From Hygrophila difformis (lineage: Eukaryota; Streptophyta; Magnoliopsida; Lamiales; Acanthaceae): a DNA stretch of 64,000 nt. The notes beneath the pieces were generated by a model. It was not told the DNA's origin and made no database searches. It was given only the letters and a program-made list of their open reading frames with translations. The DNA is taken from positions 27,222,403 to 27,286,402 of the forward strand of contig JAOANR010000011.1 of NCBI GenBank assembly GCA_030278955.1. Direction: 5' to 3'. Shown here in pieces: positions 20,040 to 30,575 of the stretch. The position numbers and the translations under genes are program-made. Position 1 is the stretch's first letter. The number at the start of each line of letters is the position of its first letter.

Positions 20040-22560
20040 TGTAACACCCCGGATTTGATAACCCAGGCCGGGATGTCACCGCCACACCTCCCTAGCAAGA
20101 CACGGATTCTCCGAGCTTACTAAAGAGGTGCAAGGCTATCGGTATTGCAAAGGGTTTGTAAAACAAGTCCGGAATTTATTTAAAAATAATAATAAGTATC
20201 ATCCACACATATAGTAGTAATAATAATATATCGCAGCGGAAAATGTAAAGTGGGCCGACATGGCCATAACTCGGGATTTACATGCCCGATATGCAAGTAT
20301 CATAAAAAGCGATAAAACAATGTTTAATAATTCCATCCCCCAATGCACATGCTATGCATTATCTCCGTACTCTGAAAGAAAGAAAAAAACAACAATTTTA
20401 TCAGTATATAAAATACTGAGTAAGTCGATCCTAACATAGCAATAAAGGGGTTTAATTAAATAATTAAGTTTTACTCCTAAGCATGTATACAAAAATATTC
20501 TATTTACCAATTTAAAAATAAACAATTTAATTATATATTTGAGCATGCATTAAATTCATAAATAATAATTTAACACGTTATAAAATTTAAGACATAAATT
20601 TAAATGCAAGATTTAAAGACAAGAATAAATAAATAAATACGTAAAAAGTATTAAGTCTTTTAAATTTTCCCGTTACGTCTCCGTTTCTCAATATTTAGTG
20701 TAGCCGGTCATCTGGCGGCCGCAACCGTTTCGTATTTCAAGTATCTCAAGTATTTCCAAGTATTTCACGATTGCATCGCAATCTCGTCAAGTTTAGCCGG
20801 TCATCCAGCGGCCGCAGCCGTACCTGCCATACCCAAAGCACTACGGAGCCTCGGGAAATCCATACGGATAATCCCGAGAGTGTAGGCCATGTATCTCCCG
20901 CCGATTGACGTAGTATCTCATCTAAATTCTCTCGTCCATTACAGGCCCGAAGAGAAAGGCTAGAGGGGCACCCTGCAGAGCACTCACCCTCTGCCAAGTA
21001 TCTCATATGTTTCAATTTAGTGTAACGGGATTTTTCAAAAATATAGATGTATCGTATTTCAAGGTCTCGACCGTTTGTTTCGAAATTTCAAAATCTCTTC
21101 GATTTAAAATTATTTGGCGTCACAGTTTATGCCTTTTTAATTTAAAAATTCATTTCAAGTCCAAAAATTCTGAAATTTTCACAGTATATCAAAAACACCC
21201 GAACGAACAACTTTCGTGTTTTAACAATTTCGTAAAAAGTTGAGGAAACATGTCAAAAATCGAGTTTATTGCACAACATGTACACTGTCAGGATTCAGGT
21301 TTACCACAGTTCAGAAAATCGACGTTTTGACTTACCAAATGGACTCCAAAAATTCTGAAATTTTATATGCACATATTAGACATAATTATATACAACTCTC
21401 ATTTAGATTGCAAAGATCAATTCGGACTAGAAAATATAGAAACGGGCTCATCAAGTTCAGACATCAACACTGTCAGATTTTCGAAAACATTTTACAAGGC
21501 AGTTTATGTTCGGATCATTTTGAGGTAGCAACCGTTGATGAAAATGGCTGAAATTTTTACACAACATAGATTAATTTGTTAGGAACAAAAGTCTAGTTTT
21601 GAGTTTCTCGTATTGGATTCTCGGAATATAAGTTTTAATCGGATTTCAGAAATTGCGCAAGATAGGGTTTTTAGGTTTGGTTTTTATGTTTCGTTACAAC
21701 GTGACTAAATCGGACGCCCCTAAGCCACCCGTATTGATATGAAAGGCATCAACTTGCAGTAATGGTGTTCTTGAGTCGTCCTAGGGTCGCTCGGCTCGTC
21801 CAAAGCTACTACGAACGGATCCTTGCACACGTTCTCTTCCTCCTTCGGTCACGAACGTGTTTACAAGTCCAATATTCGAAAGTTAGATTAAGGATTGGAG
21901 ATAAAAACAAGAAAGGAATCTGAGTACTCCTTACCAATGATCTAAGGGATTTAAACCTTGATCTAGACGTTCCTACAGTCGTCGTTGGTCGCCGGGAGTC
22001 GCCGGAAGTTCGTCGGAAGGGTGTTTTGGCTTTGGGAGAGTTTGTGAGAGTAGAGGAGGTTTGGAGGCTGACAAATGGGGTGGGAATTAACCCTAGGTCA
22101 TCCTAATACTCCTTCCCCCGTCCAAAATCTACTTTCCATCGTCGGGTGTTGTAATTTTGGCAAGAAATCGCCATGATCGCGCGAATGGCCGTATTCTGTG
22201 GTGCCACGCGGTGGTGGCGCGCTGGAAGGCCAATCACCGCGCGGCCAGCACGCGGCCTCCACCTGGACCTCGGTCCTTGCGGGTCCGTGTGATCCGATCC
22301 ATCGGGTCTTTTCCTCATCTCTTTCGGGCTTCTATCCTTCCGTGTTTTCGGGCTCGAATTTCCGTGATCTTTTCGGATTGTGATTCCCACCCTGATTTTA
22401 TTCCGACTTAAATTGATTTCATGTTTGAAGTCTTAGGTCTGTCGGTCTTGGGTTTTCTTTCGACTTCCGTACATTTTCGATTTTACGGGTTCTCGGTAAC
22501 AAGACCTCTTTTTCTCATCGGATTAAATTCTTATTTTATATCCTAAAATTAACGGGTATT

Positions 22561-22563
<3 letters not shown>
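20040..22563 (-). repeat. 5' LTR of element B
   Basis: The partner of 12496-15022, with the same ends (TGTAATACCCG at 22563 inward, GTTACA at 20040) and scattered differences throughout. It has one clear GCCGGTCATCCAGCGGCCGC motif (20797) plus a diverged copy near 20703. Confidence 0.92.

Positions 22564-22595
<32 letters not shown>
22564..22595. repeat. (AT)n microsatellite at element B boundary
   Basis: About 16 AT units lie directly against the outer end of the 5' LTR of B. It hides or replaces the expected target duplication. The rest of 22596-22922 is unremarkable A/T-rich CRK intron 1 sequence. Confidence 0.9.
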
Positions 22596-22598
<3 letters not shown>

Positions 22599-22922
22599 TC
22601 TTATAGATCACCTTTCACCTTCATTCAATTGGTTTTACAAGCATGTATTATCATTAAGCTTCCCAAATGAATACCCCTCGTTGATTATGGGCAAGCATTC
22701 TAAAGATTTCAGGATCAAATGAAGAGTCTAAACTAACAATGTTAAGTTAAGGCAATCAAATTAGCTACATAAAAACTCCAATGACACAAATGCACTGCAT
22801 TGTAAACCAACAAGATTGAATCAATCTGCAGTTTGAACGATTGCCAAATTCTTGACAAAAAACAGGTTAAAGAATGAATTTGAATGAACCAAATAATATA
22901 TAATCAAACTTATGATCACTAC

Positions 22923-23480
22923 CTTGGCTTTGGAAATAATCTTGACAGCCACCTGCTGATTCTTCATATCTCCCCTTCTACCCACAACCCAACAAGTATG
23001 CCCAAAATGTCCCCTACCAATTTCTTTACCCAATTCATACTTGGCCGTGAAATTATTCGAATACCCAAAGCTCGTATCAAGCGCCCGCTCGCTTCCCTCT
23101 TCACGCCCGGCGCCAGACGCTTCCTCCAGAATTGGCTTCGTTGGCTGCGCCACCTGTTGCCGTTTAAAAAGGCATACACAATGGGCTTCACCGGGGACGG
23201 TGGGGGCAACGGCCACCGGAATTTCCTCCCTGGAGTCCTCGCGGGCGAGGGCGTCGGCGCAATTCCGGTAGGGTAGGGACTCTGCCACGGGCTTGCCGCG
23301 GAGTTAGCCGGCGTACGCGCCGCCGCACCATTGGCGGTGGCGTGAGGCGAACACGATCCGGATGGGGCGGCCTGTGGGCGCACGGAGGCGTCGGTGGCAG
23401 CGGCGGTTGAGTTCAAGTTGAAGTCATTTTTATTGGAGGAGGCAGCCACCGACGGAGACCAAGAAGGAAGATGGAGAATT
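22923..23480 (-). pseudogene. CRK exon 1 with a one-base frameshift
   Basis: The acceptor-like CCAATTCCAG before 23480 begins the exon, and the donor is GTAGTG after 22923. The frame carries an Ala/Ser-rich segment, [20 protein letters not shown] and [14 protein letters not shown], the CRK N-terminal signature. At a five-base A run (23166-23170, plus strand) the frame is lost; with six it would continue through [30 protein letters not shown] and HFGHTC to VAVKIISKAK. No in-frame ATG and no Met-Gly-Cys acylation start are visible upstream, so the true 5' end is missing or is encoded in a lost exon. Confidence 0.85.
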
Positions 23481-23483
23481 CTG

Positions 23484-24222
23484 GAATTGGAAAACCATGT
23501 AATAATTAAAACCGAATAACAAAACTATGTAAAGAATTGAATACACCACCTAGGAAATGACAAATGATAGATATAATTTTACTGTAAAACCGAAACCCAC
23601 AATCAATTCCAAAAAAAAAAGGAACCCCTTTCATACCTGAACAAAACCGGCAGCGGAGAGTGGAAGATGATTCAACCGGGCATGCAACAGTCAACCGGCA
23701 CGCCGGTGCCGAAGAGTGAGGCGCGAAGAGGAGGACAGCAGACACACAGGCACTCCAAGATTCAGAGTGCAAATCGACGAGACGATGGAGAGCAAGAAGA
23801 AAGATGGAGAATTGGGGAAATAGACACGTCGGAGACCATTGCTTAATGGGTAAGGAAGCAGGCAGAGAGGATCGAACGATCGAAAATCCAATTACACTGA
23901 AAATCGGACAGCCAGGAATCAAATTGGAGAATGAACGGTCCAGTTTCAATTCATAAAAGATCAGACGGACCCAAACTAATCGGGCGATCCGACGTTCCGA
24001 AATGAAATTGAATTTTAATCCAACGGTCAGGATTGAAATTGGGTTTGAAAGTTTTTTGGTGGTTCTTTTATATGTAGTAGATAGATTTATCAGTACTATA
24101 TATAAATTCAGTGTCATATTTATGGGCAGCCATCAACTGTCATTATTATTCAGTTAGTCTGAATATGAAAGCAGAAACAGAGAGAGGTGGAAAGAAATAG
24201 TTGGTAGTTGGTAGAGGGAGGG
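23484..24222 (-). other. CRK leader region and intergenic gap to chorismate mutase
   Basis: A possible 5'-UTR intron of about 150 bp runs from the donor TTCAG|GTATGA (about 23638) to the acceptor at 23481. Long minus-strand frames here (for example 24117-23506) have no recognisable content. Around 24000-24130 the sequence is A/T-rich, and 24130-24222 is the likely 3' UTR of chorismate mutase. No TE signature is seen. Confidence 0.4.
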
Positions 24223-25225
24223 TTAGTCCAGGCGGCAAAGAAGGTATTCAACCTCGACAAATTTTGTAAGAGGGATCACCCAATCTGCATACAGCTTATA
24301 AACCACTGATGGATCGACCTTGTATGTGCCATTGCTGCTGTTATTTTCTTTGAGTTCAACATCCTGCCCGAATATCTTTGCTTTCTTCTCCACCCTTTTC
24401 TTGACCATCTCTTCAACACTTTCGAACATTAGTAAATTCATCAATGCTTCCTTGTCCTGTACGACGACAGAAAGGTTTTGCATTTTTGGCAAAGTAATTT
24501 AAGACTAATATGCTATATCCACCTTTGTCCAGCCAAAAGGTTCAACTTTTAAACACTCTAGGGTGTGACTATAGCATTCTATACCTTCGCCCGTATAGCT
24601 CGAATATAATCATCTGGGGCCTCTCGAAATTTGACCTCAGCAACAAATTTTCCAAAATGAATCCTTCTAGATATGGCCTGAAAAATGAAACATTAATTAA
24701 CAATTTCAAGAAGTTATATTTCCTACATTTCAAAAGGTGGAAATGAAAAGAAGAGTTCTCCCCATTTTTCATTTGGTTTGCCTTTTTTTTTTTTTTCCTG
24801 CAAACAATTCAGATCACTGGCTCTAGTGACCGTATAGTTCCTGTCGTCTCCTTCAGTGGTAATCAGAGGAAGCAATGACTTGAGGTATATATTCAATATT
24901 TTCTCATTGACGTTAAGGGAAGCACAAGGAGGATGCAAAAACTAAAATGGAAATTGCAGACATAAATCCAGTCCTATAAGCTCTTCAAATCCATGAAACT
25001 TCAAAGTTAAAAAGTACTACTAATTTGTAAGTGATTCACCGGTGTATCATTGTTGAGTGGAGGCAACAAACTGGGAGGTAAATTATCTGGGAAAAACGCA
25101 TTCTCTACAGGAGATGTATACCGTCCAGCCTATAAACAAACCAAACACATGTAAACAAGTGTGCACCAAAACTTCTTACATTTGCATGTGTATGTGCTTC
25201 ATTTATTGGCAAGATAGAACAAACA

Positions 25226-25272
<47 letters not shown>

Positions 25273-26314
25273 CGAACCAATTCATGAAACATTGGTACCT
25301 GCTGATGGTTGTGAAACAGATATAGTGAAAAAGTTGTGAGACATACAGTGTGCACAGACAAATACATCAGCAATGAGCATCTTTTTTATTCTTTTGATCA
25401 CCCAAACAAATACTACATCAGAACTTTTACTATTTCCCTGAACAGTTTAATATGGACTACTAATAATCCAACTAACCAACCTAATCAAATTACCTGCTAA
25501 TACTACCATTGGGCACAAGACACCACTCAATCCATGAAATTGTTTTTTAAGCTAGAATTTTGTTTTACGTTTGGTTTGATTTGGTATGGTGCACCCACTC
25601 AAAATTTCAATTTTATGGTGCACCACTGCTATCAAATCTAACCTAGCTTTTTTCAATACTTTTTATGTTGTAACTATTATCCATAAATTCAATCTAGATT
25701 TCATTACTTTCTGTGACACTACTCACAAAATTTTCTAAATCGATCCTTCAGCCATTTTGCATCTGCAAAGCTCAACAAGGTCAATCTATTCTAATTCCTG
25801 AAGCATTCTAGTACTAAACAACATGTTAAGAGTGTCTCTAGCCTAAGGATAGAAGTAAACAAGGGAAAAACATAATACTGAAATGCAAACCAAGAAAGTT
25901 TCTAAAATCTTAGCTCATCTCTAGCCTAAGGATAGAAGTAAACAAGGGAAAAACATAATACTGAAATGCAAACCAAGAAAGTTTCTAAAATCTTAGCTCA
26001 TGTTTTTGCAACACAACACTTGGGGGCATTATTGACAATTTCAACCATGTACAATAATTTGTACGGTTTCTGAAGTACCCAAACGTGTACATATCCAATA
26101 ATTCCCCAGCAGAGAAAAAAAAAACAACCTTTGCTTGGAGAGCTTCGGATTCCTTAACAAAGCATTCGAACAAAGAACCAGATAAACTACAGCTGGGGGA
26201 AGCAGCATCGTACAAGGGGGAATTAAGAGGGTATTTAGCTCTCTCGATTAAACTGAAGATGATGGTGTCCTCCTGCTGAATTAAACTCTTCCTAACGGAT
26301 TCGAGATTCGGCAT
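24223..26314 (-). CDS. Chorismate mutase, cytosolic type, five exons
   Basis: AroQ-type chorismate mutase converts chorismate to prephenate in Phe/Tyr synthesis. Exons: 26314-26129, 25129-25040, 24941-24798, 24677-24585, 24456-24223 (248 residues, all phase 0). Motifs: LESVRKSLIQQEDTIIFSLIERAKYP at the start (split here as LESVRKSLIQQEDT and SLIERAKYPLNS), GRYTSPVENAFFPDNLPPS, LHPPCASLNVNEKI, RRIHFGKFVAEVKF, MVKKRVEKKAKIFGQ and the terminal PLTKFVEVEYLLCRLD. No transit peptide precedes Met1 and an in-frame TAA lies upstream, which fits the cytosolic CM2 isoform. Odd: the donor after exon 3 is GA, next to a 14-base A run, instead of GT. All other splice sites are canonical. Function depends on that site. 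Confidence 0.87.
25228..25270. repeat. 43-base poly(T) in chorismate mutase intron 1
   Basis: An uninterrupted run of 43 T on the plus strand (A on the gene strand). It could be the tail of an old retroposon, but no body with RNA polymerase III boxes or target duplication is visible on either side. Its length is unreliable in most assemblies. Confidence 0.85.
25835..26000. repeat. Perfect 83-bp tandem duplication in chorismate mutase intron 1
   Basis: 25835-25917 and 25918-26000 are identical copies starting TCTCTAGCCTAAGGATAG and ending CTTAGCTCA. Identity suggests a recent event or an assembly duplication. It is intronic, 129 bp from exon 1. Confidence 0.93.
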
Positions 26315-26480
26315 AATTCCCAGGCGCCATTAGGCAATCAGGCTGTAACCAGAAATAAAAGAGGATTGAAAAATGAAAATAAGCAACGAGGAGAGCCCAA
26401 AAAGCTCTCATTAATTCAGTAATGGCAGCCAATGGGAAGAGATGATGGCGCAATAAAGGAATACCTGCAGCAAGAAGCGT
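26315..26480 (-). promoter_or_regulatory. Residual chorismate mutase leader up to element C
   Basis: Only 166 bp of native sequence remain before element C. On the minus strand CTGCAG|GTATTCC at about 26466 could be a 5'-UTR intron donor. An out-of-frame ATG (MAPGNYAES) lies at about 26329. Native sequence continues on the other side of C at 33874. Confidence 0.4.
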
Positions 26481-29226
26481 TGTAACACCCCGGATTTGAT
26501 CACCCAGGCCAGGGCATTACCGCCACACCTTCCCAAGCAAGACGCGAACCATTTCGAGCTCACTTGAGAAGATGCTAAGGCTAAGTTGTACCAATACATA
26601 AAAATAATTTAAAAACGATTCAATAAGTGCCCGAAGGTTTAAATCAGAGTTAAGTCTAACATACATAATTTAAAACAGTGCGGAAGCTAAGGGCCAAACA
26701 CGGCCAAACATAAGTTTGGAATTCATAAAAAGAATTTAAAAACAAGTGCGACAAGTCTTCGGAAATTCCCATCCCAATGTAAATGCCATGTGCTAATCTT
26801 CAACATCTGAAACAAAAAATAGAGACAACGTATCTATCAGTACAAAGGTACTGAGTAAGTTAATGTATAGCATAACAAATTTTAAAGTTTTTAGAAGAGA
26901 GATTTAAAAATAGAATTTGTAATTTAAAAAGGAAGATCGAGTAAAAATAATTCCGGAAGATTCTTACACTTTACCACTTGAATAATATATCATTATTCAT
27001 TTTATCGAGAAAAACCATTCTTGGGGAATCAAACCCACAAGAGCTCAAACACATTCTTTTACCATTGTTTCCATATTTCAAATACGTTCTTTTACCATTT
27101 TTGGGGAATCAAACCCGCAAGAGCTCAAACATCTTCGTTTACCATTGTTCATTATGATCGAGGACATCCGTCCTTGGGGAATCGAACCCGCAAGAACTTA
27201 ATATACATCCTAGAGAATCGAACCCATAGGAGTCAACAATATCCTGGGGAATCGAACCCGCAGGAAAAACATAAACCTTGGGGAATCGAACCCGCAAAGC
27301 AAGTGAAAGTAGCGGACCCTATACAGACACACTCCGGAGCCCTAGGTAACCCCTACGGATACACCTAGGAGTATAGACTCATACAATCACGCAACATAAC
27401 AATATTTCATTGGCGCCGTTTTGGCCACCAAAAAGAGGGGGCGGCCCAACGAGCCCACGCCAAGTGCACTTACCCTCTAAATTGAACATCTAACTCGATC
27501 AAAACTCACAAAGTTTCAAAAATCACATTTTAGTCATTACCACATATATCTACAATTTCCGGAATTCATAGGATTCGACAAAGAGTAGCAATCGACTCAA
27601 AAACGTCCGAAACGTACGAAACCAATTTCACCGGTAAGACTACACTGTGGCAGTTTTCAAAATCGAATTAGGAAATGTAGTAAAACTTTGTGAAAAATTC
27701 TGAAAATTTTACAGGTGCTAGGCGACATCAAAATGAACATTTTTCTCAGAAATAGGCCTTAGCAAATTCGGACTCTAAGTCACTCAAAAAAATTCATTTC
27801 AGAAACTTGTTTTAAAAAGGGTGCAAATACCACTGTTCATTCGACCACAGCTTACTCAAAAATCCATAACAATTCGAATATTGATCCAAAAATTCTGAAA
27901 TTTAACAGGAGTAAACTAGACACATAGATGAACAATTTTCATGAAGAAGTTGACCATCAAAAACGACCATAGCTAGGAGAAATATGAACTACAAAACTGA
28001 ACATGCTAGGAATTTAAATCTGTCATCAAATATAGCAGAAAATACCAGATCCGATTTCGTCGACCAAATCAATTCCAAAAATTATGAAAATTTACAGACA
28101 TCATCTTTAAAGTGTTAGGAACATTTTTTATTGAGACAAGTTCTACCAAAAATGAACGGATCTTGACGAAAAACGCTGAACAAATAAACTACTCGGATAG
28201 AAACCCTAGTTGACAGATTTGGCACAAGATGAAGATTGAACTATATCTCGAAGAATACTCAACCAAACACTCTAAAATTGGTATGCACATCATTAACTTA
28301 CATATGGTTGGATTAGAATCGAAATCCTCCTCCTTGATTGCTCCAAAATCGACCAAAACAGTTCCACTCTTCCAAGATCTACCGAACGAATCCTATTTTG
28401 AGATGTTTGGAGAAATACTAGATGTTAGGGCTTGAAATCCGACCCTATGATTAAGGATTTGGATTAGAACACTTACCTAGATGTAGGAGGATGGATTGCA
28501 ACCCTCCCAACTCGACCAAGGCCCTAGGAACAAGAAGAACAACCCTCAAACTCTCAACAATTCTCACTTGGAGTCTAATTTTCGGATGAATGAAATGGTG
28601 AGGGTTGTGACTGATTAAGGGGGGTGGAAAAGGGTGTTTTAGGTTTCCAAAAGGTAGATTAATGATCCTAGGAAAGTGTTGTGTGCATTATGACAGTCAA
28701 TTCGAATTTACTCCCCCCCAAACCTCATCCAAAACACCTACCACAACCTTGGTTCAAATGAGGTTAAGTGAATGCATGTTTGATCAAAAATCCAACTTGT
28801 GGGAGTTGTCTCAAGTCCAAAAATCCGTCCACAATCATCCAATAACACTCCATAATGACTGATACACGAATTGGGATCGTTTGGAGTCGCCTTGGCTCGG
28901 AAATTGGAGCAAAACGCGTTGAACGCGTTTGGAGGTGCAGCCTCTGCATGGTGGCGCGCTGGTGGCGCGCACCGCGCGGCCACCGCGCCACCTTCAGGCT
29001 GCGTTTTTTTTTTTTTTTTTTTTTTTTATATATTATGATTTTTAATTTTAAAAACCATAATATAAATTATCCATGATTAATAGATAATTCGATAACTCTC
29101 TTCGAGTTGCTATCGTCCGAAAATATTTAATTCCGCTCTCTCGGAATTATTTCGGTTGCGATAGTTAAATCCAATTCTTTAATTTTTGGATTTAAATAAT
29201 CGATGTTGATTTTCTCGGGTATTACA
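26481..29226 (-). repeat. 3' LTR of element C
   Basis: In element sense TGTAATACCCGAGAAAATC (29226) to CCGGGGTGTTACA (26481). It contains the CpG-rich block (28905-28995), a poly(T) of about 24, the GTGCACTTGGCGTGGGCTCG core near 27450-27475 (minus-strand reading) and a six-copy short repeat array at 27021-27298. ORFs crossing it are shadows. Confidence 0.94.
27021..27298 (-). repeat. Six-copy repeat with box-B-like core in element C LTR
   Basis: Copies at 27021, 27101, 27174, 27209, 27243 and 27277 share the plus-strand TTGGGGAATCGAACCCGCAAG. Read on minus this is CGGGTTCGATTCCCCAAG, containing GGTTCGATTCC, the box B of tRNA-type RNA polymerase III promoters. Three copies are exact and three have one mismatch. 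The spacing is irregular (29-80 bp). No box A or tRNA fold accompanies them. The same array is in the other LTR (31654-31931). Confidence 0.8.
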
Positions 29227-29417
29227 GTCTACCCCCCTTAGAAATCAACTTCGTCCTCGAAGTTGGGTCGCACTCGGAAAGCAACACCAACATAAGTAGT
29301 TTTACACGCATAGAATTATTGAGGCTCGAAAATTAAATTCTTACCTCAACGCGCGACATCTCTGCGGGGTATCACATCCTCTCCCCCTTAGGACCGCAGT
29401 TATGTCCCCATAACTGC
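29227..29417 (-). other. Functional and relic polypurine tracts, element C
   Basis: On the minus strand, directly after the gag stop, come GGCAGTTATGGGGACATAAC and a relic PPT CTAAGGGGGAGAGG followed by TGTGATACCCCG. About 120 bp later is the inverted repeat AACTTCGAGGACGAAGTT and the functional PPT CTAAGGGGGGTAGAC at the LTR. Pol has been removed precisely up to its last codons. Confidence 0.7.
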
Positions 29418-30575
29418 CTATGAATTTTCTTGCTGGTTGCGATTCTGTTGTGGTCTCTGTCCTTGATTATTGGGATGATTTGGCCCAGTCGGCCGATTCT
29501 CGTGTGGAGGGTTCACCAGATTCAACCTCTTCTCGATCATCTCCTCGCGAACATTGCATTCTCTAATCATGTGGTCTTCCCCACCACATCTATAACAAGT
29601 TCCACGCTTAGGGCACTCGCGTACCAGATGAGCTTTGTGGCACTGCGGGCATCGTGGTATGGATGTACCACGGGTGTCATTTCTTCTGTTGTTCAAACCT
29701 CTGTTTGCCTTCTCCTTAGGTCCATTGAACTTAGCTTGACCATTATCCTTCCTCAATTTGTTATTATTGTTACTTCGATTCTTTTTCTCAAATCCTTGCG
29801 ATCCCTTGCTCGATTCACCATGGTCCTTACGCTTCAACCGCTGGACACGAGCGATTGCTACAGCTCGGTCATACACTGCCTGAAGTGAAGTGCGTTGTCC
29901 TCCCACCAGTATCTCCCTGATACTGAGGTTCAACCCCATCTCGAACTTCTGGGCCTTGTCAGAATCAGTGGGCACAAGTCTCGGAGCAAAGCAAACTAGC
30001 TCCTTGAACTTGGTATAATATTCTTGCACCGTTTTTCCTCCTTGTCTTAAGTTAATAAATTCTTCATACTTTGCAGCCTTAGTGCTCAGTGGATAAAACC
30101 TCTCCCTCAAGACTTCCTTAAATTCTTCCCATGTATAAACCTTCTCAACTTCGGCCGAATCTCCTTGGAGATGTTGCCACCACTCGTCCGCCTCTCCATC
30201 CAGATAATAGGTCGCCACTCGAACTTTCTCATTCTCGGGGCATTTGACGGCAATAAGAAGCTTGTCAAAAGTTCGGATCCAATTCTCCAACTTGGTAGGG
30301 TCCTCTTGGCCGTCATAATGAGGTGGTTTGTAGGGGTTCACCAATGCTAGGTAGTTGCCTCGGGCTACCAGCGGTGGTACACCCGCTTGTGCACGTTGCA
30401 CCTCGGCATTTCCTAGTGCTACGAGAACTTCTTCAATATTCCTTAGACGCTCATCCATATTATTGGGAACAGGAGGCACTCGCCCTCCTATGTTTTGAGG
30501 AATGTCATTGTCGTTAGGTGCGTTAGCATCACCACTGTTTGGGACTACCCTCCTTGGCCTTCCCCTAGGTGCCAT
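29418..30575 (-). CDS. Gag polyprotein, element C, intact
   Basis: 385 codons from MAPRGRPRR to a stop. Residues about 75-190 form the retrotransposon Gag capsid domain (PTKLENWIRTFDKLL, GEADEWWQHLQ, LRERFYPLSTKAA, GGKTVQEYYTKFKELVCF). The C-terminal part is basic and Asn/Arg-rich with two zinc knuckles, CPQCHKAHLVREC (CX2CX3HX4C variant) and CYRCGGEDHMIREC (CX2CX4HX4C). No frameshift or stop is present. The frame ends without a protease, unlike the gag-pol of F. Intact gag in an element lacking pol suggests selection for, or very recent, retention. Confidence 0.93.
   Translation of the reverse strand: MAPRGRPRRVVPNSGDANAPNDNDIPQNIGGRVPPVPNNMDERLRNIEEVLVALGNAEVQRAQAGVPPLVARGNYLALVNPYKPPHYDGQEDPTKLENWIRTFDKLLIAVKCPENEKVRVATYYLDGEADEWWQHLQGDSAEVEKVYTWEEFKEVLRERFYPLSTKAAKYEEFINLRQGGKTVQEYYTKFKELVCFAPRLVPTDSDKAQKFEMGLNLSIREILVGGQRTSLQAVYDRAVAIARVQRLKRKDHGESSKGSQGFEKKNRSNNNNKLRKDNGQAKFNGPKEKANRGLNNRRNDTRGTSIPRCPQCHKAHLVRECPKRGTCYRCGGEDHMIRECNVREEMIEKRLNLVNPPHENRPTGPNHPNNQGQRPQQNRNQQENS

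Larger units (their letters stand above)
12496..22563 (-). mobile_element. Element B: second cargo-bearing Tekay-like element
   Basis: Its LTRs are at 12496-15022 (3' in its own sense) and 20040-22563 (5'), with a PBS at 20037-20018 and a PPT at 15023-15042. Read from its 5' end, it encodes the sense cORF (19643-19146), the antisense aORF (plus strand, 17187-18487, with a 5' intron) and only the second half of integrase plus chromodomain (16250-15306). The pol deletion breakpoint differs from that of A, yet cargo order and orientation are the same. No clear TSD is seen: the left flank is GATAA and the right flank is an (AT)n tract. It lies in CRK intron 1 in the same orientation as CRK. Confidence 0.9.
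292..23480 (-). pseudogene. CDPK-related protein kinase (CRK), broken by retrotransposons
   Basis: Five exons of a CRK-type Ser/Thr kinase lie on the minus strand: about 23480-22923, 12303-12173, 11913-11872, 11792-11785 joined to 581-481, and 371-292. The remaining kinase and degenerate EF-hand exons would lie left of the window. CRKs are plasma-membrane-associated plant kinases related to CDPKs. Visible motifs in order are a Pro/Ser-rich N-terminal segment ([13 protein letters not shown]), the glycine loop GRGHFGHTC, the ATP lysine in VAVKII, HRDLKPE and DFG. The exon borders match the usual CRK gene structure. Damage includes element A inside exon 4, element B in intron 1, homopolymer frameshifts in exons 1 and 5, and no recognisable Met-Gly-Cys start. 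The family assignment is secure. Loss of function is inferred, because some indels could be assembly errors. Confidence 0.85.

Noticed and set aside
23506..24117. 203-codon minus-strand ORF upstream of CRK
   Set aside because: Low-complexity, no recognisable motif, and it overlaps the likely leader and promoter; an alternative start of CRK was sought there but the frame is closed.
25057..25287. Plus-strand ORF ending in poly-Phe
   Set aside because: It is the complement of chorismate mutase exon 2 plus the poly(T) tract.
27021..27298. Possible tRNA genes or CRISPR-like array in element C LTR
   Set aside because: The repeats carry box B only, have irregular spacing and no cloverleaf, and this is a plant genome; treated as an LTR repeat array.
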